A DNA stretch of 64,000 nt from Echinometra lucunter (GCA_029962745.1 CM057165.1:8455523-8519522), one strand, 5' to 3'; positions 58,601 to 64,000 are shown, counted from the stretch's first letter. Notes: generated from the sequence alone by a model not told the origin. Program-made: numbers and translations.

Positions 58601-60064
58601 TGATCAATCATAATACTAAATAAATATTCAAAAAAAATTAAGAATAGAAAAACACTGCTTTATTGATAATTTCTTTTAAAATTTTTCGTTCCTTTCCTTT
58701 ATTTTGATTTTTAAAAAAATTTTCTCTTGTTTTCTGTTAATCAGTATATGAAAATTATCTTTCCTTTCATTCAGAAAATAAAATAAATAACAAAAAATCA
58801 TGCAATAAATACAGTAACTATTTTTTGTCATACAAAATATATTTATAAGAAACAGAGACTTCCAAATGCAGTAAAGATAGAGAGGGTTCTGGTGGTCATT
58901 TGTTATGGATGCTCACCCTTTTATTTCTTTTATACTGTATTGCCGAACCCCGAACCGAACCAAAGTTCGGAAATGAAAGTGCCGAACTCTACCGAACCAA
59001 ACCCGAACATGGTGCTAAATTTACAGCCCTAATGCTAAGCAATTTACTTGCTCATTCCATGTACTGAATTGAATACTGGCTATGGTACTTATCCCTACAC
59101 TATGTTTACACCTGTAAATAGTCCTATAAGCCGTCATGAGATTTTTTGTTTGTTTAATTGTTAGTTTCTTGACATGCTTTGTAAAATACACACCAAAGTT
59201 TGTACCATTAGTGAATGAAAAAGGTGTAGTGCTTTGAAACTTTTTTCACAAAAGTTTCTTTGCAGTACATGTTTGGATGTTTGGTACTGCAAGGATTTGA
59301 ATAAGATAATACCCCAGAGGGATATGTCTTATTGAGGCCTGTTCATCATCCATGTAAATCACTTTCTGAAAAGCACCCTAAACGGGGATTAAAGTAGGAC
59401 GGAAATAATGTATTACATCTTCGATTTCTATACCCTTAACAGGGATTTTATGTAAGTATTGCATCATTATCTCTTAATTAAGTAACATTTTCCTGGATTT
59501 TCCTGATTTTGATACCCTTTTTTCTGATTTTACCTGTTTTTGATACCCTTAACTGGATCCCTGGGTTCCCCTCCCCCCCCCCCCCCCCCCCCCCCGGTGC
59601 TGAAAAACGACCCTTTTTCTACGTTTTTGTTTACGCGGATGATGTACAGGCTTCAATGAGACATATCCCCCCCCCAGGGATAATACCCATACACTCATTC
59701 AGTTATTGATTATTCATTTACCCTACAAATACTGCACTTGCCAACCATTTATGAGATTTTGTATTTGTCTACTTTGCCAGGGAGAGCAGAAACCCAGATT
59801 GCCATTCAGGAGGAAAAAGCTCGATTGGAGGCTGAGAAACTCAAGGAGTCCTTGAAGGGTGCTAGCGGTAAAAGGAAGAAGAAGAAGAAAGGGGCTAAGA
59901 AGAGGACTAAATCTCCAGCTTCCAACATATCGCGTGTTCCCTCAGCTAAGTCTGGTGCTAGTGGCATCTCGTCCAGGTCAAAGGTCACAGAAGGTGATCG
60001 ACCCATATCAGCAATAGCAGCATTGGAATTGGATCCAGAGGTTTTATTGAATGAGACTGTGTAA
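28878..60064 (+). CDS. Unrecognised 1030-residue low-complexity protein, 16 exons
   Basis: Exons 28878-28922, 31579-31820, 33518-33702, 34292-34543, 38590-38813, 42879-42991, 43555-44551, 47746-47859, 48819-48950, 50692-50777, 51759-51844, 52637-52734, 53443-53534, 56541-56612, 57030-57100 and 59781-60064. All junctions are GT/AG with consistent phases (3093 nt). Features in order: Ser-rich N half; acidic run at ~270-315; Ser/Pro/Arg-rich exon 7 (354-686); basic exons 8-11; a probably folded helical segment YPKSMREEEVFDLHRHLTRS...QKYQIAENAL (~859-936); a coiled coil from ~940 and poly-Lys KRKKKKKGAKKRTK near 966-980. No signal peptide or membrane segment. I do not recognise the family. The charged, coil-ended layout would suit a scaffold, cytoskeletal or nuclear protein, which is inference only. 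Exon 1 is the least certain. Confidence 0.85.
29018..30421. mobile_element. GC-rich inverted-repeat element in intron 1
   Basis: Outer ends CCTGTATTGTTTCTCCGGCC and, in complement, CCTGTCAATTGTTTCTCCGG continue into GGGTACCCGGGCACTACCGG on both arms. Between them are several diverged copies of GTCCCGGCCCCCATAC (29490-29640) and three ~55-bp units containing CGAGCCACCGCC (30184-30320). Far more GC-rich than its surroundings. No target duplication seen, no protein. Confidence 0.75.
31185..31300. mobile_element. Hairpin, AAGCCCAAAAGAAAAGCTTA arms
   Basis: AAGCCCAAAAGAAAAGCTTA at the left is exactly mirrored by TAAGCTTTTCTTTTGGGCTT at the right around ~75 bp. A small TIR MITE in intron 1, ~280 bp before exon 2. 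Confidence 0.75.
31579..31820 (+). CDS. 16-exon gene, exon 2
   Basis: Acceptor TTGTTTTAG. Encodes YWLEPTAAALAKLDEIQSSV and ends STVSFQKTAW; donor TTG|GTTAGT, phase 2. Confidence 0.85.
31925..32110. mobile_element. Truncated relative of the AGGAGAAT MITE at 60847
   Basis: Shares AATTTTGATGAAAAGGGAGG, GAAATGAGAAAGTTATGAAA and the GTTGCTTCAAATGGCAGG block (in the same order) with 60847-61172. One end is missing. Confidence 0.6.
32955..33025. repeat. (TTTA)n microsatellite
   Basis: TTTATTTATT repeats; a second such tract at 33436-33504 lies immediately before exon 3. Confidence 0.85.
33518..33702 (+). CDS. 16-exon gene, exon 3
   Basis: Acceptor GTCTACAG. GSNTSIPDLIKAQGERQKQK then a basic Pro/Ser stretch ending LPGAFIS; donor TCAG|GTAAGG. 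Confidence 0.85.
34292..34543 (+). CDS. 16-exon gene, exon 4
   Basis: Acceptor TAATGGCAG. KGAKSVMYEPSSRPPSGRPR, a poly-Ser/Ala tract, then EEFLRSQPNGHKHEL; donor TTAT|GTAGGT. Confidence 0.85.
34630..35869. mobile_element. CAGAGGCGTCGATC element, second copy (reverse orientation)
   Basis: Ends CAGAGGCGTAGATCC / ATCGACGCCTTTG. Flanking TGTGATTA (34622-34629) and CATGATTA (35870-35877) share TGATTA, a decayed 8-bp duplication. Internal (TG)n(TA)n at 34716-34800 and AGCGAAGCGAGCGAGCG. Mirrors 23394-24950. It lies in intron 4. Confidence 0.8.
36063..36315 (+). mobile_element. Dispersed repeat with hammerhead-like core (copy 1)
   Basis: CAGATGACGGACAGTCAAGC, then TGTCTGAAACGTCGAATC, followed by ~220 bp ending GATGGTGAACCGTAGAC. 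The complementary copy lies at 62105-62368. The stem (CGGACAG/CTGTCTG) flanked by CAGATGA and AAAC resembles a degenerate hammerhead ribozyme core, a feature known from Penelope-like elements. Confidence 0.5.
36706..37483. mobile_element. TA-flanked TIR element (AAAGTAACTCCCCCC family)
   Basis: Ends ACACAACAAAAAAAGTAACT / AGTTACTTTTTTGTTGTGTT with TA at 36704-36705 and 37484-37485. Arms of ~230 bp mirror through CCAAAATGACTC and TTTTGAAAAGTGACATTTT. 778 bp, no protein. The subterminal motif AAAGTAACTCCCCCCTA resembles AAAGTAAGTCCCCCCTA of the Tc1 remnant at 55017. Confidence 0.85.
37484..38285. other. Intron 4 interior, nothing recognised
   Basis: Contains a short (TC)n tract at about 37508-37532. 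No element ends or exons seen. Confidence 0.4.
38288..38497. mobile_element. TA-flanked CTGTAAA MITE (copy 1)
   Basis: Ends CTGTAAAAGTGGAATATTTT / TCCACTTTTACAG with TA on both sides. A second copy with the same interior (AACTCGG...GAAAAATTAAT) is at 61714-61920. Confidence 0.8.
38590..38813 (+). CDS. 16-exon gene, exon 5 (acidic)
   Basis: Acceptor CTTTTCAG. KLSAAYADERNITPPPPPP followed by a glutamate run (EEDQEEEEEEEDN) and ending IGELYIKK; donor AAG|GTAAAT. Confidence 0.85.
38884..39024. mobile_element. Hairpin MITE, AACTTGTTATC family (copy 2)
   Basis: GGGCCCCATTTCATAAAACT mirrors AGTTTTATGAAATGGGGCCC. The centre CTGATTAGCTGAGAGCGAAT matches the complement of the copy at 19725. Confidence 0.85.
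40121..40385 (-). mobile_element. Pearl/Helentron-like element E, truncated, inside the foldback
   Basis: Reverse orientation relative to D. Hairpin AATGCCTCCG...CCGGAGGCATT, then GTCCGTCTGTCCTCCGTCC, then one to two core units with AAGGTCAAAGGTCA and GACGGATCGACCTTAAACTT. Unit sequence matches element D. The far end is replaced by GCGAGCGAGCGCAGCGAGCG, so the copy is broken. Confidence 0.7.
40386..40700. repeat. Remnant of GAGCGAGCGCAGCGAG / poly-G element
   Basis: Begins GCGAGCGAGCGCAGCGAGCG and ends in GGGGGG/CCCCC tracts near CCCCTGGAATGACGCCCATGG. Similar to the interior and right end of the CAGAGGCGTCGATC elements, but no clear termini. Confidence 0.5.
41618..41795. mobile_element. Hairpin MITE, TACTAAATTATCC arms
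   Basis: TACTAAATTATCC and GGATAATTTAGTA flank a palindromic centre GGCCGAAGGCCGAGG. The mirror continues outward through CTGGATTATG and AGTCCAG. Confidence 0.7.
41800..42370. other. Intron 5 interior, nothing recognised
   Basis: AT-rich. No exon or complete element could be supported. Confidence 0.4.
42388..42465. repeat. Short imperfect hairpin (CCAGAAGGG / CCCTTCTGG)
   Basis: CTGTTCAAAACCAGAAGGG is mirrored by CCCTTCTGGTTCCAAACAG around ~40 bp. Small palindrome, probably a MITE relic. Confidence 0.55.
42879..42991 (+). CDS. 16-exon gene, exon 6
   Basis: Acceptor TTTTCCAG. PSYVPPQLLRRPTPEPLKLS...EEEYSTDEDR; donor ATAG|GTAAGG, phase 2. Confidence 0.87.
43555..44551 (+). CDS. 16-exon gene, exon 7 (largest)
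   Basis: Acceptor CTTGACAG. 332 codons, rich in Ser, Pro, Gln and Arg. Includes RRGRQSVKFVEERNVTFDIT, NITNHDIMDAIYNNG and YYEKAIQAKKKSMYQRQ. Donor AAATCT|GTAAGT. No annotated domain recognised. Confidence 0.92.
44552..45788. other. Intron 7, first part
   Basis: GGCTCATTCAGATACG at 44636 and GGCTCGTTCAGATGTG at 45281 are loosely repeated. (CA)n and a poly-G tract near 45370-45470. No exon seen. Confidence 0.4.
45789..46405. mobile_element. TIR element with internal CACACGTGACCGACC repeats
   Basis: Ends ATTTGGGCCATTCTC / GAGAATGGCCCATTT. Inside, GTCACACATGTGACCGACC and GTCACACACGTGACCGACC recur. No protein and no certain duplication. Confidence 0.7.
46625..46815 (-). mobile_element. tRNA-derived SINE with poly-A tail (minus)
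   Basis: On the minus strand GGTGTAGTGGTATAGTAG (box A-like) and GGTTCAAATCC (box B) are spaced as in a tRNA. A poly-T of ~35 at 46628-46658 is the A tail in complement. No intact cloverleaf, so this is not a tRNA gene. Confidence 0.65.
47090..47340. repeat. Partial copy of the AACCCATTCGT dispersed repeat
   Basis: AATCAGCTTT...AAATTGGCAACA, ATGATAGCAGTGATTTCATA and GCATTACCAATTTGG run in the same order as in 48151-48563 and 52110-52512. Confidence 0.55.
47500..47670. mobile_element. Degenerate CAGTGGAACCT MITE remnant
   Basis: Starts CAGTGGAACCTTGTTCTAAA and ends AGGTTTGCCTG, with several GTTATAA/GATATAA words between. Resembles pogo/Tigger-type ends but the arms are decayed. Lies ~75 bp before exon 8. 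Confidence 0.5.
47746..47859 (+). CDS. 16-exon gene, exon 8
   Basis: Acceptor TTGTAACAG. FGEQQIARPASRLGSYRDVE...; phase 0 at both ends (skippable in frame); donor CTACAG|GTGAGA. Confidence 0.85.
48151..48563. mobile_element. AACCCATTCGT-ended dispersed repeat
   Basis: Ends AACCCATTCGT / ACGAATGGGTT. The interior is shared over ~400 bp with 52110-52512 and partly with 47090-47340; all three lie in introns of the same gene. Confidence 0.75.
48819..48950 (+). CDS. 16-exon gene, exon 9
   Basis: Acceptor TAATATAG directly after a (CT)n tract. RARPRSAVLRSKQEVSPHRC...; phase 0 at both ends; donor CCAAG|GTACGA. Confidence 0.83.
49500..50102. other. Intron 9, first part
   Basis: A poly-G tract at 49481-49494. 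CAACAGTAGAGGGCGATATTT at 49577 is mirrored by AAATATTGCTCTCTACTGTTG at 49901, so a MITE probably spans about 49577-49921. Confidence 0.5.
50103..50372. mobile_element. Hairpin MITE with GTGCGAAAGAACGCATCC arms
   Basis: GGGCGTTTTATCTTTATG...GTGCGAAAGAACGCATCC is mirrored by GGACGCATTCTTTCGCAC...CATAAAGATAAGACGCC. 270 bp, no protein. Confidence 0.8.
50692..50777 (+). CDS. 16-exon gene, exon 10
   Basis: Acceptor CTTGTAG. QKPVRRSSSPSAQTYSNSNR...; donor AAAG|GTAAGG, phase 2. A second AG three bases in (TAG|CAG) allows a one-codon variant. Confidence 0.83.
50830..51758. other. Intron 10, nothing recognised
   Basis: AT-rich, with poly-A at 51318-51335 and poly-T at 51719-51735. No element ends resolved. 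Confidence 0.4.
51759..51844 (+). CDS. 16-exon gene, exon 11
   Basis: Acceptor CTCTCCAG. KAEIQRNREAVKALKDGSLK then KKTKTYGKQ; donor CAAA|GTGAGT. Confidence 0.85.
52110..52512. mobile_element. AACCCATTCGT family, second copy
   Basis: Aligns to 48151-48563 through TTCAAATTGGCAACA, GTATCTGAAAT, GCATTGCCAATTTA and CACGAATGGGT. The left terminus is degraded. Confidence 0.7.
52637..52734 (+). CDS. 16-exon gene, exon 12
   Basis: Acceptor TTTTGCAG. VAVDNRPSPGRVLTSKNHPD ending SDSDSIDE; donor GAG|GTTAGT. Confidence 0.85.
53443..53534 (+). CDS. 16-exon gene, exon 13
   Basis: Acceptor TTTAATAG. YPKSMREEEVFDLHRHLTRS then GVKVSYSTLK; donor AACG|GTGAGT. Start of the segment that looks folded rather than low complexity. 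Confidence 0.88.
53589..54672. mobile_element. Long-arm foldback, CAGTTTGT ends
   Basis: CAGTTTGTCCCAGAAAAAAA at 53589 and TTTTTTTTACAAACTG at the right. Arms of ~200 bp mirror (CAGTCAGTGAAGACCCTGTC / GACAGGTCCTTCACTGACTG; GAATCAGAC and its complement). The centre has (GTT)n. No transposase. It starts 54 bp after exon 13. Confidence 0.75.
54701..54836. mobile_element. Small hairpin MITE (GGGGAGCATTTCATGAA)
   Basis: GGGGAGCATTTCATGAAGA mirrors TCTTCATGAAACGCTC. The centre GCATCTGATTGGCTGAAAGC is shared with the hairpins at 19725 and 38884. Confidence 0.75.
55017..56264 (-). mobile_element. Tc1-type transposon remnant, TA-flanked, long arms
   Basis: Ends CACTCAACCAAAAAAGTAAG and, in complement, CACTGAACCCCCAAAAAAGT. 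TA at 55015-55016 and 56265-56266. Arms of ~300 bp mirror through GAACTTTCAAGCACCATTTA. The centre holds a decayed Tc1 transposase on the minus strand. It lies in intron 13. Confidence 0.88.
55303..55780 (-). pseudogene. Dead Tc1 transposase (C-terminal part)
   Basis: Minus strand: DDNARPHRARVVDQ (second catalytic Asp region) followed by a frameshift into NGIEHMEWPARSPDCNPINN and LWDNIKRKA. In Tc1 family members the last motif reads NPIEN; here the catalytic Glu is Asn, so this copy is inactive even apart from the frameshift. The N-terminal half, including the DNA-binding domain, is missing. It mobilised the surrounding element family in the past. Confidence 0.85.
56541..56612 (+). CDS. 16-exon gene, exon 14
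   Basis: Acceptor TCCTGCAG. GLVAPDEKNIEQCLDQLPSN; donor TCAA|GTGAGT. Confidence 0.87.
57030..57100 (+). CDS. 16-exon gene, exon 15
   Basis: Acceptor CAAACCAG. LLSKPEAWLGETYQKYQIAE; donor TTAA|GTAAGT. Confidence 0.87.
57271..57525. mobile_element. Hairpin MITE, GGCCCGTATTCTGAACTCC arms
   Basis: GGCCCGTATTCTGAACTCC / GGAGTTCAGAATACGGGCC are exact complements. The interior is repeated TTTAA(G)TTAAACC(A)GAG words. 255 bp. Confidence 0.85.
57570..57745 (-). mobile_element. SINE fragment (minus strand)
   Basis: AAGCATTCAAGGAATTACCT, TACACCTGGGTGGAGAGAAG and ATTGGTTAATATCCTGCC correspond to the body of the SINEs at 12693 and 60400. The tRNA-like head is degraded. Confidence 0.6.
57751..59082. mobile_element. 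MITE split by a later hAT insertion
   Basis: GACCGGTATTCAGTTCAATTC at the left mirrors GAATTGAATACTGGCTA at the right, with ATTTTACTGGC/GCCAGTAAAAT words within. The right portion is displaced by the 872-bp insertion at 58160-59031. Without it the element is ~450 bp. Confidence 0.75.
58160..59031. mobile_element. hAT element with CCGAAC subterminal repeats
   Basis: Ends TGGGGCTGT / ACAGCCCTA (hAT-like TAGGGCTG type). ATGCTAAG stands on both sides (58152-58159, 59032-59039), a perfect 8-bp duplication. Subterminal regions carry clusters of CCGAACCGAACC on both flanks. No transposase. Nested in the MITE above, in intron 15. Confidence 0.9.
59573..59596. repeat. Poly-C tract
   Basis: About 24 C in a row followed by GGTGCTG. 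Comparable C/G tracts elsewhere sit at MITE borders; here CCCCCCCCAGGGATAATACC at ~59669 may be the partner. Confidence 0.7.
59781..60064 (+). CDS. 16-exon gene, exon 16 (coiled coil, poly-Lys, stop)
   Basis: Acceptor CTTTGCCAG. RAETQIAIQEEKARLEAEKL forms a coiled coil, followed by KRKKKKKGAKKRTK (likely nuclear or nucleic-acid/tubulin-binding basic patch) and the C terminus ALELDPEVLLNETV, TAA at 60062-60064. Confidence 0.9.
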
Positions 60065-60399
60065 ACATGACAGAGGAAGCCCATAGGCAGGCTTAAAACT
60101 CACAGGTGCCTGGGACACTGGAGCACCCAAAGTTATTTTGGTCTTGAACCCAGAATTGAAAAATTTCCACATAGCACTCATTTGTTACAGACCCTAATAT
60201 TTCAGTCTGACGCAGAACACATTTCTTCATTGTATTGTGAAGAGGGAAATATCTTTCTTTTTGTATCCTCTGCTAAAGTCACAAAGTCACAGGTTCTCAT
60301 GGGGAATTGGACACCAGGTGTATAGGATGTTTACCTGATGACTGGTGTAGTCTTTCACTGATAGTGGACTTTTACTTTTACAGCCATCAGGTCTTATGT
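60065..60399. other. Probable 3'UTR of the 16-exon gene
   Basis: Follows the stop codon directly. No clear AATAAA signal within the first 330 bp; GAATAAA at 60850-60856 is the first good candidate but lies inside a MITE. Confidence 0.4.
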
Positions 60400-60690
60400 A
60401 GAGGTGTTGTGGCCTTGTGGATATGTGTCCGGACTGTAAAACACAAAGTACAGGGTTTGAATCCCTGCTGCAGCACTAATGTCCTTTGTCAAGACATTAA
60501 TCTGCATTGGCCATACTTTTCCCAGGTGGAGCAATTGCGTACCTAGTTGGATTTTTCCTTTAATGTACTAAGCACTTTGTTTGCTGGAGCTAAAAGCCGC
60601 AGTACTGATATCCAAAGTCCTTTGTAAGCGGAGACATTTAATTGTAATGTGATATGCGCTATACAAAAGCATGATATTATCATTATACAA
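60400..60690 (+). mobile_element. tRNA-derived SINE, best copy
   Basis: tRNA-like head with TGTTGTGGCCTTGTGGATAT (box A region) and GGGTTTGAATCCC (box B). Then CACTAATGTCCTTTGTCAAG, ACATTAATCTGCATT, and a 3' end reading GATATGCGCTATACAAAAGC before ATTATCATTAT. Body shared with 12693-12880. Confidence 0.8.
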
Positions 60691-60846
60691 TGTAATAGCC
60701 CTACACCTGCTGCTGCTGAAGGAAACCTCATTATTGTACATTTCCCTCACCAATGACATTTGAATGTAAACTCAAGTACTTTTTTGTTGGGCTGGAGTTT
60801 CACTGCCCAAGAGATCTACAGGTACACTTGTTAATTGGTTATTTCA

Positions 60847-61172
60847 AGGAGAATAAACCCTGAGGAAAAGTCAATTTTAATGAAAAGAGAGGATAGAGAG
60901 AAGCAATTTTTTTAAAAGTTCCATTAAAAACCATTATGAAATGAGAAAGTTATGAAAGTTTGTACAAAACATATTTTAGATTTGTCCTTCTAAACCTGCC
61001 ATTTTGAAGCAACATTGCCAATTTGAGGATCACCATAGAAAGTAAATTGAGACTTTTCAAACTTTCATAACTCTCTAATTTCATAACCGTTTTTGATGGA
61101 ACTGTTTTAAATTGCTTCTCTCTATCCTCTTTTTGCATTAAAATGGATTTTTCCCAAGGGTTTTATTCTCCT
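60847..61172. mobile_element. MITE with AGGAGAAT ends and TTCA duplication
   Basis: Ends AGGAGAATAAACCC / GGGTTTTATTCTCCT (one base offset). TTCA on both sides (60843-60846, 61173-61176). Arms mirror nearly throughout (GATAGAGAGAAGCAATTT / AAATTGCTTCTCTCTATCC). 326 bp. Confidence 0.85.
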
Positions 61173-61713
61173 TTCACCAAATCCAGAGGAGCAAATTTCA
61201 ATGTAATATGGATGGAGGCTGACAACTGTATAGCTTTAAAAGTCCCAGAGTGATTGACCCCCATAGCAGCAATATCAGAAGGAAGAATGGGTGTAGGTAA
61301 ATATTGAATGGGTGACAATTTGAAGATGCAAGAGAAAGAATTGGGTTATGAGAGAAAAAAACCTAACAATACAACCTCCATTGGCATAAAAGAAAGAAAT
61401 GAGAAGTTGTTGAATTGAACAGCATGAACATGACGACAAAAAGCACATTGGACATACCACAAGTGTTTATATATTGCTTGAACCAACATTTTTTGCTTTG
61501 AAATGCATTTGATGTGAGGGTAAAGAGGGCATTTTTCCTCCCTGTCTGAGCATTTTTAAACATTTGATGCATAATTTGCTGTATTATTGTACTTGAATAT
61601 TTACAGTGATTGCTATTTTGCATTGTAACATTTTGATGTGTGAGTTCTTGTGGTTAAATTTTCAGGGACAGCAATACGTTGGACTTGGTTTTAAATTGGC
61701 AGAGGGAGGGGTA

Positions 61714-61920
61714 ACTGTAAACTTGGAATATTGCGCGGTGTGAAATTTTCGCGCGTTTCACGTGGCACAACACTTGCGTGAATATAAAACCGCAGGAATG
61801 TTGTTTAGTTTGCACATGAATGCAGTTGTCCTAACTGTGCGCGAAAATTGAAAATGCTCGATTGTGTTTAACTCGGCTGTGCCTGAAAAATTAATCACAT
61901 GAAAATTTACAAGTTTACAG
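61714..61920. mobile_element. TA-flanked CTGTAAA MITE (copy 2)
   Basis: Ends CTGTAAACTTGGAATATTG / TTTACAAGTTTACAG with TA on both sides (61712-61713, 61921-61922). Interior matches 38288-38497. Confidence 0.8.
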
Positions 61921-62104
61921 TACCTGACTGGTATTGGCACTATATTCTTGTAGATAGCATTGAACCAGTGGCACTACACCTCAGAGTCCTATGAGAAAGA
62001 CTTGCCGATTGAAGGAAAAGGCTCATGTACTGTTTTGGTAGCAAAAAGGAAACTTAGATGATGTTTGAAGGTTTGCATGGTGGTACGGATATGCGTAGAA
62101 AGGG

Positions 62105-62368
62105 TTTACGGTTCACCATGTGGTAAGTCCTAAGGGACTATAGATAAAGTGGATAGAGATGGAGGTGAAATAGAGAGGCGAGAAAGTAGGAAAATTGGAG
62201 GGCAGAGTATCTTTCGAGAACTGGGTGAAGTCCTAAAAAGGACTGTAAACCAGAAGAGGTGAGAGGATTGAGTTGGTGAAGAGATGAGGAGGCTTGAGTC
62301 GGCGAAAAGTGAAGACTTGAAGAGAAGACTCAACGTTTCGGGCAGCTTGACTGTCCGTCTTCAGGAGT
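62105..62368 (-). mobile_element. Dispersed repeat with hammerhead-like core (copy 2)
   Basis: On the minus strand: CTCCTGAAGACGGACAGTC, then AAGCTGCCCGAAACGTTGAG, and onward to GGTGAACCGTAAACC. Matches 36063-36315. CTGAAGA and GAAA flanking a GGACAG/CTG-CC stem resemble a hammerhead core. Confidence 0.55.
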
Positions 62369-63690
62369 GGAAACTTGTAAGAAACTGTCTCGCACTGCCG
62401 CCTTTCACCCAAAGATACTTTTGTGAGATCATGTGATATTCCATTCATGATTTCCAGCCTATTGTAGTGTAAATATCTGAAAGGAACGCAAGATAACGGC
62501 TACAATCTGCACTGCCCTGGACCCATGCACCCCAACTGCTCCCAGCACAACGATCATAGCGATTTGTATGCTTGGCGTGTACACCCAACCCTCGATGGGT
62601 TTACTTGTGTGCAGACACTGTGTGATGCATGTTGACATTGTTGGGGGTTTACATCACATCTTGCCCAGGGGTATGAAACTATTTTTGGCTCTTCATTTCA
62701 CTTCATTTCAATTCAAAATGGGGTTTATTGGAAATACTTTTTTCAGCAGCAAAGCCGAATTACAAAAGTTGACAATTTATGTGATACTCAACTCAAGATG
62801 ACAAAAATTTACAGCATCCTAGTTTCGCAGTTATCTTGCTATGTACCATCTTAAAGAAAGGAAATCTGAAGAAGAGATTTAGAGGGTTTCCCAAAACTAT
62901 ACATAACGGCACATCCACTTGTATTTTAACCCAGGGCTGTGTGGTTATGAGACTACCACTCTGCTTATGGGTCTTTGCGCATCCGTCATGTTCAACAAGG
63001 AGCTTTAAGAGTTGGAGTCCCAACTGGAAACAAATTAATTCAAGCAGCTGCCCCTTTCTAAGGATGCACAGAAGAATCTACAGATGCACTGTTACCTTTG
63101 ATGTCAGATGTTGGATGCCATTTAACTTCACAAGAAAATGGAATAGTGTTTTTTGTTGCAAATGAATTATTGGGAATAATTTACTTTTTATTTCAATAAA
63201 CAAAGTGAAAATTGAGCACATGATAAAATATAAATACAAAAGCCTAACTGTGTTCAGAAATTTGGCTATGTTGTATGATAGCAGTTTGAACTTGTGAAAA
63301 AAGTTGAATTTGACAATCCTAAAATCCACTATTTTGCACTGTTCCAATTACTTTCGACAAACAAAAAATAAAAGATGCAATTGATCAAGTATAGTTATTA
63401 TGATATCATGTCAGATTTGTGGGCAGGCATGGACAGTCTAGTTGTTTCGATTCATATTTCAGGAAATTTTGCACCATTTCTTTAAATTCTTTTCGCTTGC
63501 CTCCTGTAAAAGTAAGCACAATAATTGTTACGAAAGCATATTTCCCGTTGAAAATGGACTGTAAGTTTGCAGCAAGGTAGGAATCTTTTGTCTACATATC
63601 TGCAGAGAAGATCCAGTGAAGCACATGCCTGACATATTTTCCCTGGCAGCATGGAATATGGTTCAAAAGGAATGAGACAAGGCCGTATCT
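62369..63690. other. Downstream DNA, no gene recognised
   Basis: AT-rich. Open frames at 62568-63165 show no recognisable motif or splice-consistent continuation. No complete element ends. Confidence 0.4.
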
Positions 63691-63694
63691 CACT

Positions 63695-64000
63695 GGCGGA
63701 GACATCGCTGCGACGTCTCCAACTCATCAGTCCCAGCAGTCGCTGTGACATCTCCGAGCAAAACAAAGCTTGCACTCTCACCAAAGCGCGACTTCTAGGA
63801 GACGTCTCAAAAACAAGGGGACAACCAATTTGCCCCGAAGTTGCGGGACGTCTACGCAACGTCCCCAGGATGTCTTCTCAGTTGCAGCGAAGTCTCTGAG
63901 ACGTATTCTCGGTTGCTGTGATGTCCCCGCGACGTCTCCGCAACGTTGCAGATAAAAATAATCTCCACAACTGATGGAGGCATCGCGGAGACATCTCCAA
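63695..64000. repeat. GACGTCTCC / GGAGACATC repeat cluster, cut by window end
   Basis: Many diverged copies of GCGACGTCTCC, GAGACGTCTC and CGCAACGTC in both orientations, with GGAGACATCGCTGCGACG near the left and CATCGCGGAGACATCTCC at the right edge. Likely a TIR element with subterminal repeats that continues beyond 64000. Confidence 0.55.

Noticed and set aside
62568..63165. Small coding genes downstream of the 16-exon gene
   Set aside because: Short frames without motifs, splice-site support or composition differing from surrounding noncoding DNA.

Overview
This window is animal genomic DNA: spliced genes with GT-AG introns of roughly 0.5-5 kb, AT-rich noncoding sequence, and a very high load of short non-autonomous transposons. 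The likeliest source is a sea urchin. The strongest clue is a foldback element at 39433-41132 whose arms are arrays of 15-bp repeats, which matches the TU foldback elements described from sea urchins. tRNA-derived SINEs and pearl/Helentron-type elements with ~160-bp core repeats are also present. The species assignment is inference.

Genes. (1) A complete six-exon minus-strand gene spans 20173 down to 9821 and encodes a 447-residue PLP-dependent class V aminotransferase-fold enzyme (cysteine desulfurase / isopenicillin N epimerase-like superfamily) with an N-terminal membrane segment. All exon phases join. (2) A tandem paralogue of it begins at 540 on the minus strand. Only its first exon (272-540) is inside the window and the rest lies beyond position 1. 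(3) A 16-exon plus-strand gene runs from a probable first exon at 28878 to a stop at 60064. It encodes a 1030-residue low-complexity protein with an acidic patch, a long Ser/Pro/Arg-rich middle and a coiled-coil/poly-lysine C terminus. I do not recognise its family. Genes 1 and 3 are divergently arranged across ~8.7 kb.

Layout. 1-9.8 kb: paralogue exon 1, then intergenic DNA with a Tc1/mariner-type foldback, a 161-bp CT-rich triplication, a hAT-type MITE and two pearl/Helentron-like elements. 9.8-20.2 kb: the aminotransferase gene, with two more pearl-like elements in its introns, one only 25 bp from a splice donor. 20.2-28.9 kb: intergenic MITEs, including two with perfect 8-bp target duplications. 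28.9-60.1 kb: the 16-exon gene, whose introns hold a GC-rich inverted-repeat element, the TU-like foldback, several TA-flanked elements, a dead Tc1 transposase and a hAT element nested in another MITE. 60.1-64 kb: downstream DNA with a SINE, MITEs and a hammerhead-like repeat.

No rRNA, functional tRNA gene, CRISPR array or bacterial feature was found. The most notable patterns are (a) the pearl-like elements, which carry many copies of the nuclear-receptor DR1 motif in higher-order tandem arrays, (b) a partial exon duplication that stays in frame with its parent exon, and (c) the TU-like foldback with a perfect 8-bp duplication.
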